Source: Maribacter dokdonensis DSW-8
GTDB lineage: Bacteria; Bacteroidota; Bacteroidia; Flavobacteriales; Flavobacteriaceae
NCBI RefSeq assembly: GCF_001447995.1
Contig: NZ_LDPE01000005.1
Coordinates: 62,001-126,000 of the forward strand
DNA: 64,000 nucleotides
Direction: 5' to 3'
Shown: piece after piece, positions 29,194 to 37,922 of the stretch
Layout of the letters: every line of letters starts with the position of its first letter
Numbering within the stretch: position 1 is the first letter of the stretch
The notes under the pieces: model-generated
What the model was told of the DNA's origin: nothing
Database searches by the model: none
The model's input: only the letters and a program-made list of their open reading frames with translations
Translations under genes and position numbers: made by a program

Positions 29194-29225
29194 TTGTAAG
29201 TTTCTAGCTCAAAAACCTACTTTTG
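29194..29225 (+). promoter_or_regulatory. Predicted trxB promoter
   Basis: A -33-like TTG at 29194-29196 and an exact -7 element TACTTTTG at 29218-29225, 21 bp apart, fit the Bacteroidota sigma-A promoter. The trxB ATG is 32 bp downstream. Confidence 0.6.
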
Positions 29226-29257
29226 TTATAGAAAATTTAATAGAACCACTTGATATT

Positions 29258-30235
29258 ATGTCTGATAAAATAGAACGTGTAAAAACATTGATTATAGGGT
29301 CTGGACCTGCAGGTTATACAGCAGCAATATATGCTGCACGTGCAGATTTAAAGCCTGTTATGTACACAGGAATGGAACCTGGAGGTCAATTGACCACCAC
29401 GACTGAAGTTGATAATTTTCCGGGATATCCAGAGGGTATAGACGGTCCTACTATGATGGTACAGTTGCAACAACAAGCAGAACGCTTTGGTACAGAGGTT
29501 AGAATTGGTATGATTACTTCTGTAGAGTTTTCAAAAGAAAAAGGCGGTATTCATAAGGTTGTCGCAGATAATGATAAGGAAATTGAGGCTGAAACTGTTA
29601 TTATTTCAACAGGGGCTTCCGCTAAATACTTAAACTTGCCAAGTGAGCAACGCTTACGTGGTGGTGGAGTATCCGCATGTGCCGTTTGTGACGGTTTCTT
29701 CTATAAGGGACAGGACGTTGCAATTGTTGGTGCAGGGGATACTGCGGCAGAGGAGGCTTCTTATTTGGCCAATATCTGTAATAAAGTAACTATGTTGGTA
29801 CGTAGAGATGAAATGAGAGCTTCTAAAGCTATGCAACATAGGGTAAACAGTATCAAGAATATTGAGGTACGTTACAATACTGAGGTTGATGAGGTTTTGG
29901 GTGAGCAAGTTGTAGAAGGTTTACGTATGGTGAACAATCAGACTGGTGAAAAGGAAGAAATTGCAATTACCGGTCTTTTCATTGCTATTGGGCATAAACC
30001 TAATACAGATATCTTTAAAGGTCAATTGGATATGGATGAAACGGGTTACCTAATTACCAAAGGTAAGTCTACGATGACCAATTTACCAGGGGTATTCGCT
30101 AGTGGCGATGCTCAGGATAAGGAATATAGACAAGCTGTTACAGCTGCTGGAACCGGTTGTATGGCAGCGCTAGATGCTGAACGCTATTTAGCCTCTATTG
30201 GTTCTGTTGAAGAAGCAGTAGCCGATAAATATTAA
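29258..30235 (+). CDS. trxB: Thioredoxin-disulfide reductase
   Basis: A 325-residue NADPH-dependent flavoprotein that reduces thioredoxin. FAD site IIGSGPAGYTAAIYAARA at the N-terminus, redox-active pair Cys141/Cys144 in SACAVCDGFFY, NADPH-binding VGAGDTAAEEASYL and the C-terminal FAD motif GVFASGDAQD. Length and motif order are standard for the low-molecular-weight enzyme. It has its own promoter and terminator and appears monocistronic. Confidence 0.97.
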   Translation: MSDKIERVKTLIIGSGPAGYTAAIYAARADLKPVMYTGMEPGGQLTTTTEVDNFPGYPEGIDGPTMMVQLQQQAERFGTEVRIGMITSVEFSKEKGGIHKVVADNDKEIEAETVIISTGASAKYLNLPSEQRLRGGGVSACAVCDGFFYKGQDVAIVGAGDTAAEEASYLANICNKVTMLVRRDEMRASKAMQHRVNSIKNIEVRYNTEVDEVLGEQVVEGLRMVNNQTGEKEEIAITGLFIAIGHKPNTDIFKGQLDMDETGYLITKGKSTMTNLPGVFASGDAQDKEYRQAVTAAGTGCMAALDAERYLASIGSVEEAVADKY

Positions 30236-30255
30236 GAACTATTCAATAATATTTT

Positions 30256-30287
30256 AAAAGAGCCCGTTCATGTGAACGGGCTCTTTT
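30256..30287. terminator. Bidirectional rho-independent terminator
   Basis: A perfect 15-bp stem, AAAAGAGCCCGTTCA (30256-30270) and TGAACGGGCTCTTTT (30273-30287), with a 2-base TG turn. A/T tracts on both sides allow termination of trxB (+) and of the convergent gene at 30306 (-). Confidence 0.92.
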
Positions 30288-30305
30288 ATTGTTTACCAAA
30301 TGTGG

Positions 30306-30752
30306 TTAGTCTATTCTAACGTAGTTTTCAGAAAATGTTCTGTTGCCTTCTTCATCAAGGCTTATTTGGCTGAACCTGTCATCGGTAAGTTGTAGTTCAA
30401 AAGTGAAAATACGCATGGTATCCATAGCTTGGATCATTTCATTATCACCGTATTCCAAGGTTTCCATTAATCTGTCATCGGTAATTTTATAAGTGCCATA
30501 GCCGAATCTTCCTATTTTGTCTATAGGAACATACCTTGTCCACATAATTTTACCATTATAGTACATTTTAACCTGTCTATATCCGTCAGCCGTGGGCACG
30601 GTATCAATTATTTGTTGACCATCGTAATTATAAAAACTTTCAAGTTCCCATGTGCCTTGTATGGTATGCATGTAGTTGTCGTTTATGGAATTTGTTGAAG
30701 CGGCTGAGACCAATACCAGCATCAACAATACCAATCCTAGTAATTTTTTCAT
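30306..30752 (-). CDS. Secreted lipocalin-like protein
   Basis: A 148-residue protein with an N-terminal export signal (LLGLVLLMLVLVSAAS) and a small beta-barrel-like domain starting IQGTWELESFYNYDG, the typical opening of lipocalin-like/DUF4488 proteins of Bacteroidota. Strands continue through VKMYYNGKIMWTRYVP and GTYKITDD. The ligand is unknown. It stands alone, convergent with trxB across a shared terminator. Confidence 0.7.
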   Translation of the reverse strand: MKKLLGLVLLMLVLVSAASTNSINDNYMHTIQGTWELESFYNYDGQQIIDTVPTADGYRQVKMYYNGKIMWTRYVPIDKIGRFGYGTYKITDDRLMETLEYGDNEMIQAMDTMRIFTFELQLTDDRFSQISLDEEGNRTFSENYVRID

Positions 30753-30883
30753 AGTGGTAGCGTGTTAGTTAATAAAAGAGTTGAATGTGTATTAAAAAGA
30801 TACGAATAATTTTCAGAATTTGATAAAAATAATATCAAATAATTATGAATAATATATTGAAAATTAAGTAATTGTAGTAAATA

Positions 30884-31924
30884 CTATGATTGTGTAGGGA
30901 AAGTGTTAAGAATATTGCAAAGACTTATAATGTCTTTTTGGGTATGGGAAGCACTTAAAACTATACGGCTCATTAAAGAATCGTTTTCTGTAGGATACCT
31001 GAAATTTGTAACTATGATGTTGTTTTCTTGTAAATATTGGGCGAGTAATTCATTTTGAAAATTAAAGGTAGGGTGCCCTTTTGCATATACAAATAGCGAA
31101 GGGTCAACGATAGTTTTTAGAAACAAATGGATATGTTGATCCAGTTGTTTCCTTTTGTTCGATATTAATATATTGGCATCTTTTATAGTAGCTAATGATG
31201 CTGGAGTGGCAGGGCTGGCACCTCCATAAAATGAGGTGTTTTTCAAATTTTCTATTGTTTTGTTACTCCCAAAAATGGCGCCTGCTTGTATGCCAAAACC
31301 TTTACCTAAAGAGCAAGAAGCTAATAGTTCCTTTGGCTGTAACGTTTGTAAATAACGATAGCTTCCGCCACCTTGCTCTCCTGTAATTCCTATTCCATGA
31401 GAATCATCTACTACTAGAATGATATCCTTCAGCGGTAGTTTTTTAAGAAAGTTGTAGTCAGGGAAATTGTCGCCATGAAAATCAATACTATCCAAAAAAA
31501 GGACTGGTGTTTTGCCAGTGTTTTTATGAATAGCCCCTTCAAGTTCTTGCCAGTTTTTAAATACTTTTTGTTGATTTCTAATGAGTGCCGAGTGGGTGTT
31601 TGGTGCATAATACAAACTGTAGTTGATATTACTGAAATAGTCACATACAAGTTGCCCGGCCAAATAACCGGAAGACATGGTAACACAAGCCTCGCTGCCT
31701 GTTAGCTCTCTAAGATAGCTTTCAATCTCATCAAAAATAGAAATCTTAATATTAGACTTTCTTGAAGCACTATAGGATGTGCCGTATTTTTTGATGTTAT
31801 TAATGAACAATGATTGAAACTCTTCATTGGTTTGAAGTCCTAAATAAGAAGTGCCTCCAAAATAGAGGTGTTCTTTACCATCTTTGGTTATCGTCCTTCC
31901 TGGAAATTCATTAATAGTAAGCAT
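30884..31924 (-). CDS. PLP-dependent aminotransferase, AONS/KBL-like
   Basis: A 346-residue fold-type I PLP enzyme. Similarity to 8-amino-7-oxononanoate synthase and 2-amino-3-ketobutyrate ligase is visible in YLYFGGTSYLGL-type entry residues (LYFGGTSYLGL), GTSYSASRKSN, VVDDSHGIGITG and the PLP-lysine region ASCSLGKGFGIQAGA. It is shorter than biotin-pathway AONS (usually about 385), and no bio gene is nearby. ATG at 31924 overlaps the TGA of the epimerase gene (TGATG), showing translational coupling. That suggests a joint role in dipeptide or amino acid metabolism; the substrate is unknown. Confidence 0.8.
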   Translation of the reverse strand: MLTINEFPGRTITKDGKEHLYFGGTSYLGLQTNEEFQSLFINNIKKYGTSYSASRKSNIKISIFDEIESYLRELTGSEACVTMSSGYLAGQLVCDYFSNINYSLYYAPNTHSALIRNQQKVFKNWQELEGAIHKNTGKTPVLFLDSIDFHGDNFPDYNFLKKLPLKDIILVVDDSHGIGITGEQGGGSYRYLQTLQPKELLASCSLGKGFGIQAGAIFGSNKTIENLKNTSFYGGASPATPASLATIKDANILISNKRKQLDQHIHLFLKTIVDPSLFVYAKGHPTFNFQNELLAQYLQENNIIVTNFRYPTENDSLMSRIVLSASHTQKDIISLCNILNTFPTQS

Positions 31925-32937
31925 CAATCTAAAAGTTGAACACCGCTACCGGCTAAGTTTGGAAAAATTACTTTTCCTTCATCTGTTATTTGAACTCCAG
32001 TGGCAATATCACTTTTTAACAACATGGCGCCATCCATATCTACATAATCCAATTGCGGAATTAGTTGGGCTATTGCAGAAATACCAACGGTAGATTCTGT
32101 CATACAGCCTACCATTACCTTAATACCTAATTCTTTTGCCTTGCTAATCATACGTAGGGCAGGGGTTAGGCCTCCACATTTGGTCAATTTAATATTTATA
32201 CCATTAAAATGCAGTGCACATTTTTCAACGTCGTTTTCTACAATGCAACTTTCATCTGCAATTACCGGTAGCACACTGTGGTGCATAACCTCTTCCATGC
32301 CAGACCAGTCGTCCGCTTTTAAAGGTTGTTCTAAAAATTCTACACCTAAATCTTTTAATAAAGGAGCATTATGTATGGTTTCCTCTGCCGTCCACGCACA
32401 ATTGGCATCAATTCTAAAAACGGCATTTGTATGTTCACGTAACTCACGAACAATGGCAACATCATCACTTGTACCCAATTTAATTTTATAGATAGGCCAT
32501 GGCACTTCTTGCATTTTGGCGAGCATTACTTCAATAGGAGCTATACCAATAGTATAATTTGTGGTAGGGTAATGATCATTATCGGTACCCCATAACTTAT
32601 ATAATGGTTTTCCCTGTAATTTTCCATACAGATCATGAGCTGCCAGATCAAGTGCACAAATGGCAAAATTAGATAAGCCTTTACCTACCAAAAATGAGTG
32701 AAAAAGTTCAGGTGTGGTAAAATTGAAATTTTCAATCTCTGAGGCTATGGCATTAATTTCATTGGTCATGCTCAGAACCGTAATTTTATAATATGGGTTA
32801 GCAGTGGCTTCACCGTAACCGGTTTTACCGTTCAAGGATAAGGTAGCTATTAAAGTATCTTGAAAATCATGAGATTCCCGTGATATGCTAAAGGTGTGCC
32901 TTAAGGGTAAAATGTATTTTTTTAGATGTACTTGCAT
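31924..32937 (-). CDS. Dipeptide epimerase (L-Ala-D/L-Glu epimerase type)
   Basis: A 337-residue enolase-superfamily enzyme of the muconate lactonising subgroup. The acid/base lysine motif appears as IYKIKLGT; metal ligands are in FRIDANCAW, EFLEQPL and VIADESC; the second lysine is in INIKLTKCGG; and the specificity motif MVGCMTEST followed by MDGAML is typical of L-Ala-D/L-Glu epimerases, which recycle murein peptides. It heads a two-gene operon with the aminotransferase. No signal peptide, so cytoplasmic. Confidence 0.92.
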   Translation of the reverse strand: MQVHLKKYILPLRHTFSISRESHDFQDTLIATLSLNGKTGYGEATANPYYKITVLSMTNEINAIASEIENFNFTTPELFHSFLVGKGLSNFAICALDLAAHDLYGKLQGKPLYKLWGTDNDHYPTTNYTIGIAPIEVMLAKMQEVPWPIYKIKLGTSDDVAIVRELREHTNAVFRIDANCAWTAEETIHNAPLLKDLGVEFLEQPLKADDWSGMEEVMHHSVLPVIADESCIVENDVEKCALHFNGINIKLTKCGGLTPALRMISKAKELGIKVMVGCMTESTVGISAIAQLIPQLDYVDMDGAMLLKSDIATGVQITDEGKVIFPNLAGSGVQLLD

Positions 32938-32976
32938 AGTACTAATATACAGATAAGGATAGGACTAAAAAACGAA

Positions 32977-33000
32977 AACCCACTGATATTTCAGTGGGTT
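32977..33000 (-). terminator. Rho-independent terminator of the DUF2807 gene
   Basis: Stem AACCCACTGA/TCAGTGGGTT (32977-32986, 32991-33000) with a TATT loop. On the minus strand it is followed by a T-rich run and lies just after the stop of the gene at 33028, separating it from the epimerase operon. Confidence 0.85.
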
Positions 33001-33027
33001 CCAATGTTGAATTGATTGATGAATTTT

Positions 33028-33750
33028 TTAGTACTTGTGAACACTGCCGGAAACCGATTTATTCTTCTGAACCGTTGGGTCTCCTTTATAAGAAATATTG
33101 CCACCGCTAGAGGCTTCAGCAGTTAAATTGTCTTTTACATCAATGCTAATATTGGCACCACTACTGGCATCGGCATTAGCGTTTGAGGTTGCTAAATCAT
33201 TTGCCCTAACATTAGATCCGCTACTGGCATCTACATATACTTCATTAGCATTGCCCTCAAGTGAAATATTGGCACCGCTGCTAGCGTCTATATCCATATT
33301 GTTAGCTTGTACCATGGCATTTAATATGGCACCGCTACTTGCATCTATCTCCAACTTGTCCGATTTAATTTTATTTTCGGTAGTTAAGTGTGCACCACTT
33401 GAAGCATAAAGCCCTGTGACGTTGGGCATGGTAACGAATATCTTTTTGGTGGCACGACCAATGTTCTCTACACAATGAATTTTTAATTTACCGTTTTTGA
33501 TATCGGTACCTATGAGGTCTATGATATTTTCATCTGCTTCTACAGCAATGTCAAAATCGCTTCCTTGTGAAATAAAAACTTCTAGACCTTCTGAGGCAGA
33601 AACTTCGGTGAATTCTTCGGTTATTTCCCTAGTTTCTTCTACTACTACCCCGTTGCCGGCTTCTCCAGTTCCAAAATTGATGTCAAAGCCACAAGATGAA
33701 AGTAAAAGGGCTAAAACAAAAGCTACTGTTATTCTTACTAATGTTGTCAT
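33028..33750 (-). CDS. DUF2807 (head GIN domain) lipoprotein
   Basis: A 240-residue lipoprotein (lipobox LLSSC, Cys near 20) with a DUF2807 auto-adhesin-type domain. The mature part begins with ITEEFTEVSASEGLEVFISQ and then has at least six copies of a (D/A)ASSGA/S/G unit spaced about 16-20 residues apart, the pattern of a right-handed beta-helix. Function in the family is unknown; it commonly accompanies PspC and PadR genes in envelope-stress modules, as here. It lies 107 bp behind the PspC gene and is closed by a terminator. Confidence 0.9.
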   Translation of the reverse strand: MTTLVRITVAFVLALLLSSCGFDINFGTGEAGNGVVVEETREITEEFTEVSASEGLEVFISQGSDFDIAVEADENIIDLIGTDIKNGKLKIHCVENIGRATKKIFVTMPNVTGLYASSGAHLTTENKIKSDKLEIDASSGAILNAMVQANNMDIDASSGANISLEGNANEVYVDASSGSNVRANDLATSNANADASSGANISIDVKDNLTAEASSGGNISYKGDPTVQKNKSVSGSVHKY

Positions 33751-33857
33751 GATTGTTTGTTTTTATGATTGTTATTTGATGATGTAAAAATGATCGTTTG
33801 TTACCTTTTCTACCACTATATGTTACTGAATTGTAGATTTAGGTATATGAACCGTAA

Positions 33858-35651
33858 TTAATTGATACTATCGTTGGCATCTATTTTAACGCCATTTTCG
33901 TCTAACTTCATTTTAAACGATTCTCCATTATCGTTTACGTCAATGTTAATGCCATTTTCGTTAATGATGATCTTGCCTTTTTCGCCGTTATCGTTAATGT
34001 TGATGTCAATGCCGTTCTCGTTGATATTTATACGGTTAGAGCCATTGTGGTCTTCGTCATCGTTCATTTCAATATACTCAGGGCAATCAAGACATTCCAG
34101 TTCTCCGTTATTGTTCATTTTCCATAAGTATCCCTCTAAGCCGTCTGTATCCCTATCTGTATTTGCCGTGGTAATCCAGCTTCTAGAATTGGTTTGTTCA
34201 TAAGTTAAGATGGTACCTACCGGTAAAAATATACTTACACGAACTTCTTGGTCTTTAAACTTAGGACCTTGCGTGGTCAAATAATCATTCAATGAGATGG
34301 TATTTCCGCTTACCTCATATTCGTATAGTATTTGACTTGCGATATCTTTTGCTTCTCTATTGGAAGGACCGTCAGCTTCTTTTCTGATCTGAACCCTAAC
34401 TAACGAATCTTTGGATTTACGAATTCTAAACCTTACATCATCTGAAACCAATATTTTATTACCGGCCTCATCGTAAGAGATAAAGGTATCTCCCATATGC
34501 ATATCCTTTTCATAATCGTACTCGTCAGTAGATACTAATCTAATGTTCAAAGTATCTGTAGGTATTACGTTCGTAATCTCATCTTCAATAGAAGTGCTAC
34601 CGGTATAGGCGTGTGAAGCTGCTTCTCTTATACCAAAAATGATCAGTAGTATAATTGAAATCAACCATAATCCTAATAGCGCAAACTTGGCAACCGTTCC
34701 AATAGATTTTAAGTTGTTCACTAAAATTTTCAACCCTAAATACATTAAGAAAAAGAACGGAATTCCAATGGCAAAAAATGCTAGTAATGAAACTACCCAA
34801 ATTGGCATGTTGGTAGAATTGACCACATTGTAAAAGTCAATGCCCGGTACATGAATTATGTCTAGTATACCCACGGTGAACATACCCACAATTAGACCAA
34901 TTAAGGTGGTTGCACCAATAATTACTAAAAGTATACCAATGAATTTGCCAAAGATCTTAAATAGAAACATAACAATATCTCCAAATGTGTCAAAGATTGT
35001 TTTTCCTCCTTTTTTGACGGTATTGCCTACTTTTTCATAGTCAACACTTTTTACACGATCCGCAACGTCATCAAAACCCTCTTTAACTTTACGTTCAATA
35101 TTGCTGATATTGACAGTTTCCCCGCTCATGTCCAATTTTTGGGCCGTAGTTTTAGCTTCAGGTATAAGAATCCAAAGTAAGCCGTAAATAAAGATAAAGC
35201 CGCCCCATGTGAAAATGGTCAAAAAGATCCAAAGTAGACGGATCCATAATGGGTCAATGTTGAAATAGTGTGCTAAACCGGCAGAAACCCCGGCAACATA
35301 TTTTTTCTCGGTGTCTCTATAAAGTTTTTTCACCTTGTTCTGAGATGAAGCGGTTTTAGCCCTTGGCTCGTCTTCAAAGATATCCTCATCAACCATATAA
35401 TCTTCTGGTTGTCCCATAATGGCAATAACTTCATCTACCTCTTTTTTGGTAATGACTTGTCTTTCGTTTTCAAGTTTATCATGAAAAAGCTCGGCAATTC
35501 TTGCTTCTATATCAGCAATGATCTCATCGCTACCAGGTGTATTGGCAAAAGATCGTTTTACCGATTCTAAATACCTACGCATTATATTGTATGCCTCTTC
35601 ATCTATATGAAAGAGCATGTTCGCTAAATTTATATTTACTGTTTTGTTCAT
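33858..35651 (-). CDS. PspC-domain membrane protein with C-terminal repeats
   Basis: A 597-residue membrane protein. The N-terminal 100 residues form a soluble helical region (MLFHIDEEAYNIMRRYLESV, ITKKEVDEVIAIMGQPEDY). A PspC domain follows (about 108-166: KKYVAGVSAGLAHYFNIDPL and two helices). Then come a linker, three to four further membrane helices (about 225-350) and a periplasmic beta domain. The last 60 residues are an unusual tandem repeat of ENGI(D/N)I-x-(I/V)NDNGE units. PspC proteins sense envelope stress in other phyla. The start is 2 nt after the PadR stop, so it is translated with its likely repressor. Confidence 0.9.
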   Translation of the reverse strand: MNKTVNINLANMLFHIDEEAYNIMRRYLESVKRSFANTPGSDEIIADIEARIAELFHDKLENERQVITKKEVDEVIAIMGQPEDYMVDEDIFEDEPRAKTASSQNKVKKLYRDTEKKYVAGVSAGLAHYFNIDPLWIRLLWIFLTIFTWGGFIFIYGLLWILIPEAKTTAQKLDMSGETVNISNIERKVKEGFDDVADRVKSVDYEKVGNTVKKGGKTIFDTFGDIVMFLFKIFGKFIGILLVIIGATTLIGLIVGMFTVGILDIIHVPGIDFYNVVNSTNMPIWVVSLLAFFAIGIPFFFLMYLGLKILVNNLKSIGTVAKFALLGLWLISIILLIIFGIREAASHAYTGSTSIEDEITNVIPTDTLNIRLVSTDEYDYEKDMHMGDTFISYDEAGNKILVSDDVRFRIRKSKDSLVRVQIRKEADGPSNREAKDIASQILYEYEVSGNTISLNDYLTTQGPKFKDQEVRVSIFLPVGTILTYEQTNSRSWITTANTDRDTDGLEGYLWKMNNNGELECLDCPEYIEMNDDEDHNGSNRININENGIDININDNGEKGKIIINENGINIDVNDNGESFKMKLDENGVKIDANDSIN

Positions 35652-35653
35652 GA

Positions 35654-35989
35654 TTAGCTGTTTTTTGAGTTGGTTACTAGGTTGGTTGCTTTTCTTAATT
35701 CGTCCCAGGTAGTATCCAGTTCCTTAAGGAAAAGTTTACCGGTTTCGGTAAGTGTATAATATTTTCTTGGCGGTCCAGATGTAGATTCTTCCCACCGATA
35801 GTTCAGAAGACCTGCATTTTTTAACCTGGTCAGTAGTGGGTAAATAGTTCCTTCCACTACTAGCATTTTAGCATCTTTTAGCGTTTTTAAGATTTCTGAA
35901 GCATACTTGTCTTCCCCATTCAAGATGGACAGGATGCAGTACTCCAAAACCCCTTTTCGCATTTGCGCTTTTGTATTTTCTACGTTCAT
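35654..35989 (-). CDS. PadR family transcriptional regulator
   Basis: A 111-residue winged-helix regulator of the PadR type. I choose ATG 35989 (MNVENTKAQMRKG), which gives the usual length; an upstream in-frame ATG at 36058 would add a lysine/proline-rich tail without homology. Motifs: MRKGVLEYCILSIL, EGTIYPLLTRLKNAGLL, SGPPRKYYTLTETGK. PadR proteins are mostly repressors controlling adjacent membrane-stress genes. Operon order padR-pspC-DUF2807 suggests autoregulation. A 10-bp palindrome TGTTTAAACA lies upstream at 36121-36130. Confidence 0.93.
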   Translation of the reverse strand: MNVENTKAQMRKGVLEYCILSILNGEDKYASEILKTLKDAKMLVVEGTIYPLLTRLKNAGLLNYRWEESTSGPPRKYYTLTETGKLFLKELDTTWDELRKATNLVTNSKNS

Positions 35990-36200
35990 AATGTCTTTTT
36001 GCTTTTTATGCAGTCCCGCTTTTGGAGGGGATTGCTCCATTGTTTCTGTCGTCTGCATAGGTTAACTGTTCGTTTTTTGTTCGATGAATAAACATGTTGA
36101 TCGATTGATTGTTTTGACTGTGTTTAAACAGGTTTTAATTGATTGATAAATAAACTCCTACGGGTGTGATGAATACCCTGATATATATTGACTGATTCAC

Positions 36201-36683
36201 TTATTTTATAAATTTAAAACTTAACGGATATTCAAAAACTTCGCCTTCATTGGTCTTAATCGTCGCAAGAATGGTATATACTATATTGATGATGAATAGG
36301 GCAGATTGTGCCAGTCCTAGTAACCCAACGGGTATCATCCATGGACCAAAAAAATCATCTGAGTCGAAATGAAAATTGATGTTATTGAAGCTATGAACGT
36401 TCACTAAGCCAAAATTGTCAAAGTCAAAAACATTAGGTAAGAATCCACCTAGGAAAAACGGAATACTTACCATACCTACAAGAATAGAGTAGAGTAATAT
36501 GCTAATTTGAAAGTTCAATGCTTGTTTGCCATTGTGGTCCACAAACTCATATTCTTTTTTATTTGCCGTCCATAATACGAGCGGAATGATGAAGTTTCCG
36601 AACGGAATAAAGAATTTAGAAAACGTACTGGCATGTATTAGTGCAGAGAGGTTTCTTTCGTGTTTTGTTACTGATTCTGTCAT
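36201..36683 (-). CDS. DUF4870 membrane protein
   Basis: A 160-residue integral membrane protein with the DUF4870 signature: NLSALIHASTFSKFFIPFGN, then PLVLWTANKKEYEFVDHNGK and QALNFQISILLYS. About three to four hydrophobic helices follow, with a divergent Phe/Asn/Asp-rich loop (about 95-115). Function unknown; members are small membrane proteins often near PspC/PadR genes. It precedes padR on the same strand at 211 bp, so co-regulation is possible. Confidence 0.85.
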   Translation of the reverse strand: MTESVTKHERNLSALIHASTFSKFFIPFGNFIIPLVLWTANKKEYEFVDHNGKQALNFQISILLYSILVGMVSIPFFLGGFLPNVFDFDNFGLVNVHSFNNINFHFDSDDFFGPWMIPVGLLGLAQSALFIINIVYTILATIKTNEGEVFEYPLSFKFIK

Positions 36684-36716
36684 GATTGCTTCGTTGATGA
36701 TGATGATTGATTTTAA

Positions 36717-36803
36717 TACTATGTAAAAGCCAATTACTTTGATTACCTATTAACTTCCTATGCAAATATATGTCTAAAAAAAGGTACTATGTAACGCATA
36801 GTA
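36717..36803. promoter_or_regulatory. TACTATG inverted repeat in a divergent promoter region
   Basis: TACTATG/CATAGTA (36785-36791, 36797-36803) is a perfect 7-bp inverted repeat with spacer TAACG. The longer half TACTATGTAA also occurs at 36717-36726. It lies between the divergent DUF4870 and DUF4442 genes and could be an operator, perhaps of the nearby PadR protein; this is inference. Confidence 0.4.
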
Positions 36804-36877
36804 ATAATATTTAACAATATTTTAACATTTTAGAATGGTCTAAATAAATACTACTTTTAGCAAAATAAATAGACAAT

Positions 36878-37339
36878 ATGGCGGTAACAGCTAGTAAATT
36901 CAATATGTTTTCATTTTTTAAACTACCTGCAGCTTGGTGGTGCGGAGTACGTTTAAGAGAAATAGATAAAAATAGGTCTGTAGTGACCGTTACCCACCGT
37001 TGGATCAATCAGAATCCGTTTAATTCTATGTTTTGGGCAGTACAGGGTATGGCTGCGGAACTATCTACCGGAGCAATGATGATAGACCAAATTGAAGCAA
37101 CAGGAAAGAAGATTTCTATGTTGGTCGCTAATAATAAGGCTAACTTTTCTAAAAAAGCTACCGGTAAAATAACGTTTACCTGTGAGGACGGACACTTAAT
37201 TAAAGAAGCTTTGGAAAAGACCATTGCAACAGGAGAAGGACAAACCATTTGGATGAAATCTGTTGGTGTTAATGAAGACGGGGTAATGGTAAGTACTTTT
37301 GATTTTGAATGGACGGTAAGGTTGAAACAGAAAAAGTAG
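36878..37339 (+). CDS. DUF4442 hotdog-fold thioesterase-like protein
   Basis: A 153-residue cytoplasmic protein of the DUF4442 group within the hotdog superfamily, which includes acyl-CoA thioesterases. It shows LPAAWWCGVRLREID, VTHRWINQNPFNSMFWAVQG and MAAELSTGAMM, corresponding to the hotdog central helix. No catalytic assignment is possible. Its stop lies just before the next start (37345) on the same strand, so the two genes form a transcript. Confidence 0.85.
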   Translation: MAVTASKFNMFSFFKLPAAWWCGVRLREIDKNRSVVTVTHRWINQNPFNSMFWAVQGMAAELSTGAMMIDQIEATGKKISMLVANNKANFSKKATGKITFTCEDGHLIKEALEKTIATGEGQTIWMKSVGVNEDGVMVSTFDFEWTVRLKQKK

Positions 37340-37344
37340 TTTCA

Positions 37345-37854
37345 ATGAAAAGAGCAATAAGATTCAAAGAGACTCAGAAGTTTACCCAATGGTGGTTGTG
37401 GTTGATCATACTTGCTCCAATACTATTATTTGTAATAGGTAAGGTAATAACTATTATAAGTTTATGTACAGCTCAAATTCCTAATGCTTCCGGTAATATT
37501 AGCATTTCATGGATATCGGGTAGGTTATCTATTGTTCAATTTATCTGCGTCCTGGTTTATATAGCTACCATATTATTTTTGGCATTATCAAAACTTAAAG
37601 TAGTGGTTTCAGATAAGGATATAAAAATTCGTCATCTATTATTTTTTAGTAAAGTCATTGATTTAAATGAAGTAGTAGAACAACAGATCGTTAATTATGA
37701 TTTTGTAGGGTATGGTATCAGAAAAACTAAAAAGTACGGTACCGTCTATAATGTAAAGGGTGGGGAAGGAGTAGCTATTATACTTACCAATGGTGAAAAA
37801 TACCTCATTGGCTCGCAAAAGACCGAAGAATTTTTAAAATCTCTTTTAAAATAA
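37345..37854 (+). CDS. Hypothetical membrane protein with PH-like domain
   Basis: A 169-residue protein from ATG 37345 (MKRAIRFKETQKFTQWW); an in-frame upstream start at 37309 would overlap the previous gene. Two transmembrane helices (about 18-42 and 62-86) are followed by a beta-rich C-terminal domain (KLKVVVSDKDIKIRHLLFFS, VAIILTNGEKYLIGSQ) that looks like bacterial PH-type domains. No known function. It is followed after 68 bp by the AIM24-family gene. Confidence 0.7.
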   Translation: MKRAIRFKETQKFTQWWLWLIILAPILLFVIGKVITIISLCTAQIPNASGNISISWISGRLSIVQFICVLVYIATILFLALSKLKVVVSDKDIKIRHLLFFSKVIDLNEVVEQQIVNYDFVGYGIRKTKKYGTVYNVKGGEGVAIILTNGEKYLIGSQKTEEFLKSLLK

Positions 37855-37922
37855 TTCGGTTTAGTTGTAACAAAAGTACTTCTGCTAGCAACTAATTAGC
37901 ATCAATCAAAAACAATATACAC

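Noticed and set aside
30884..31924. Naming the AONS-like gene bioF
   Set aside because: It is shorter than BioF, coupled to a dipeptide epimerase, and has no biotin genes nearby.
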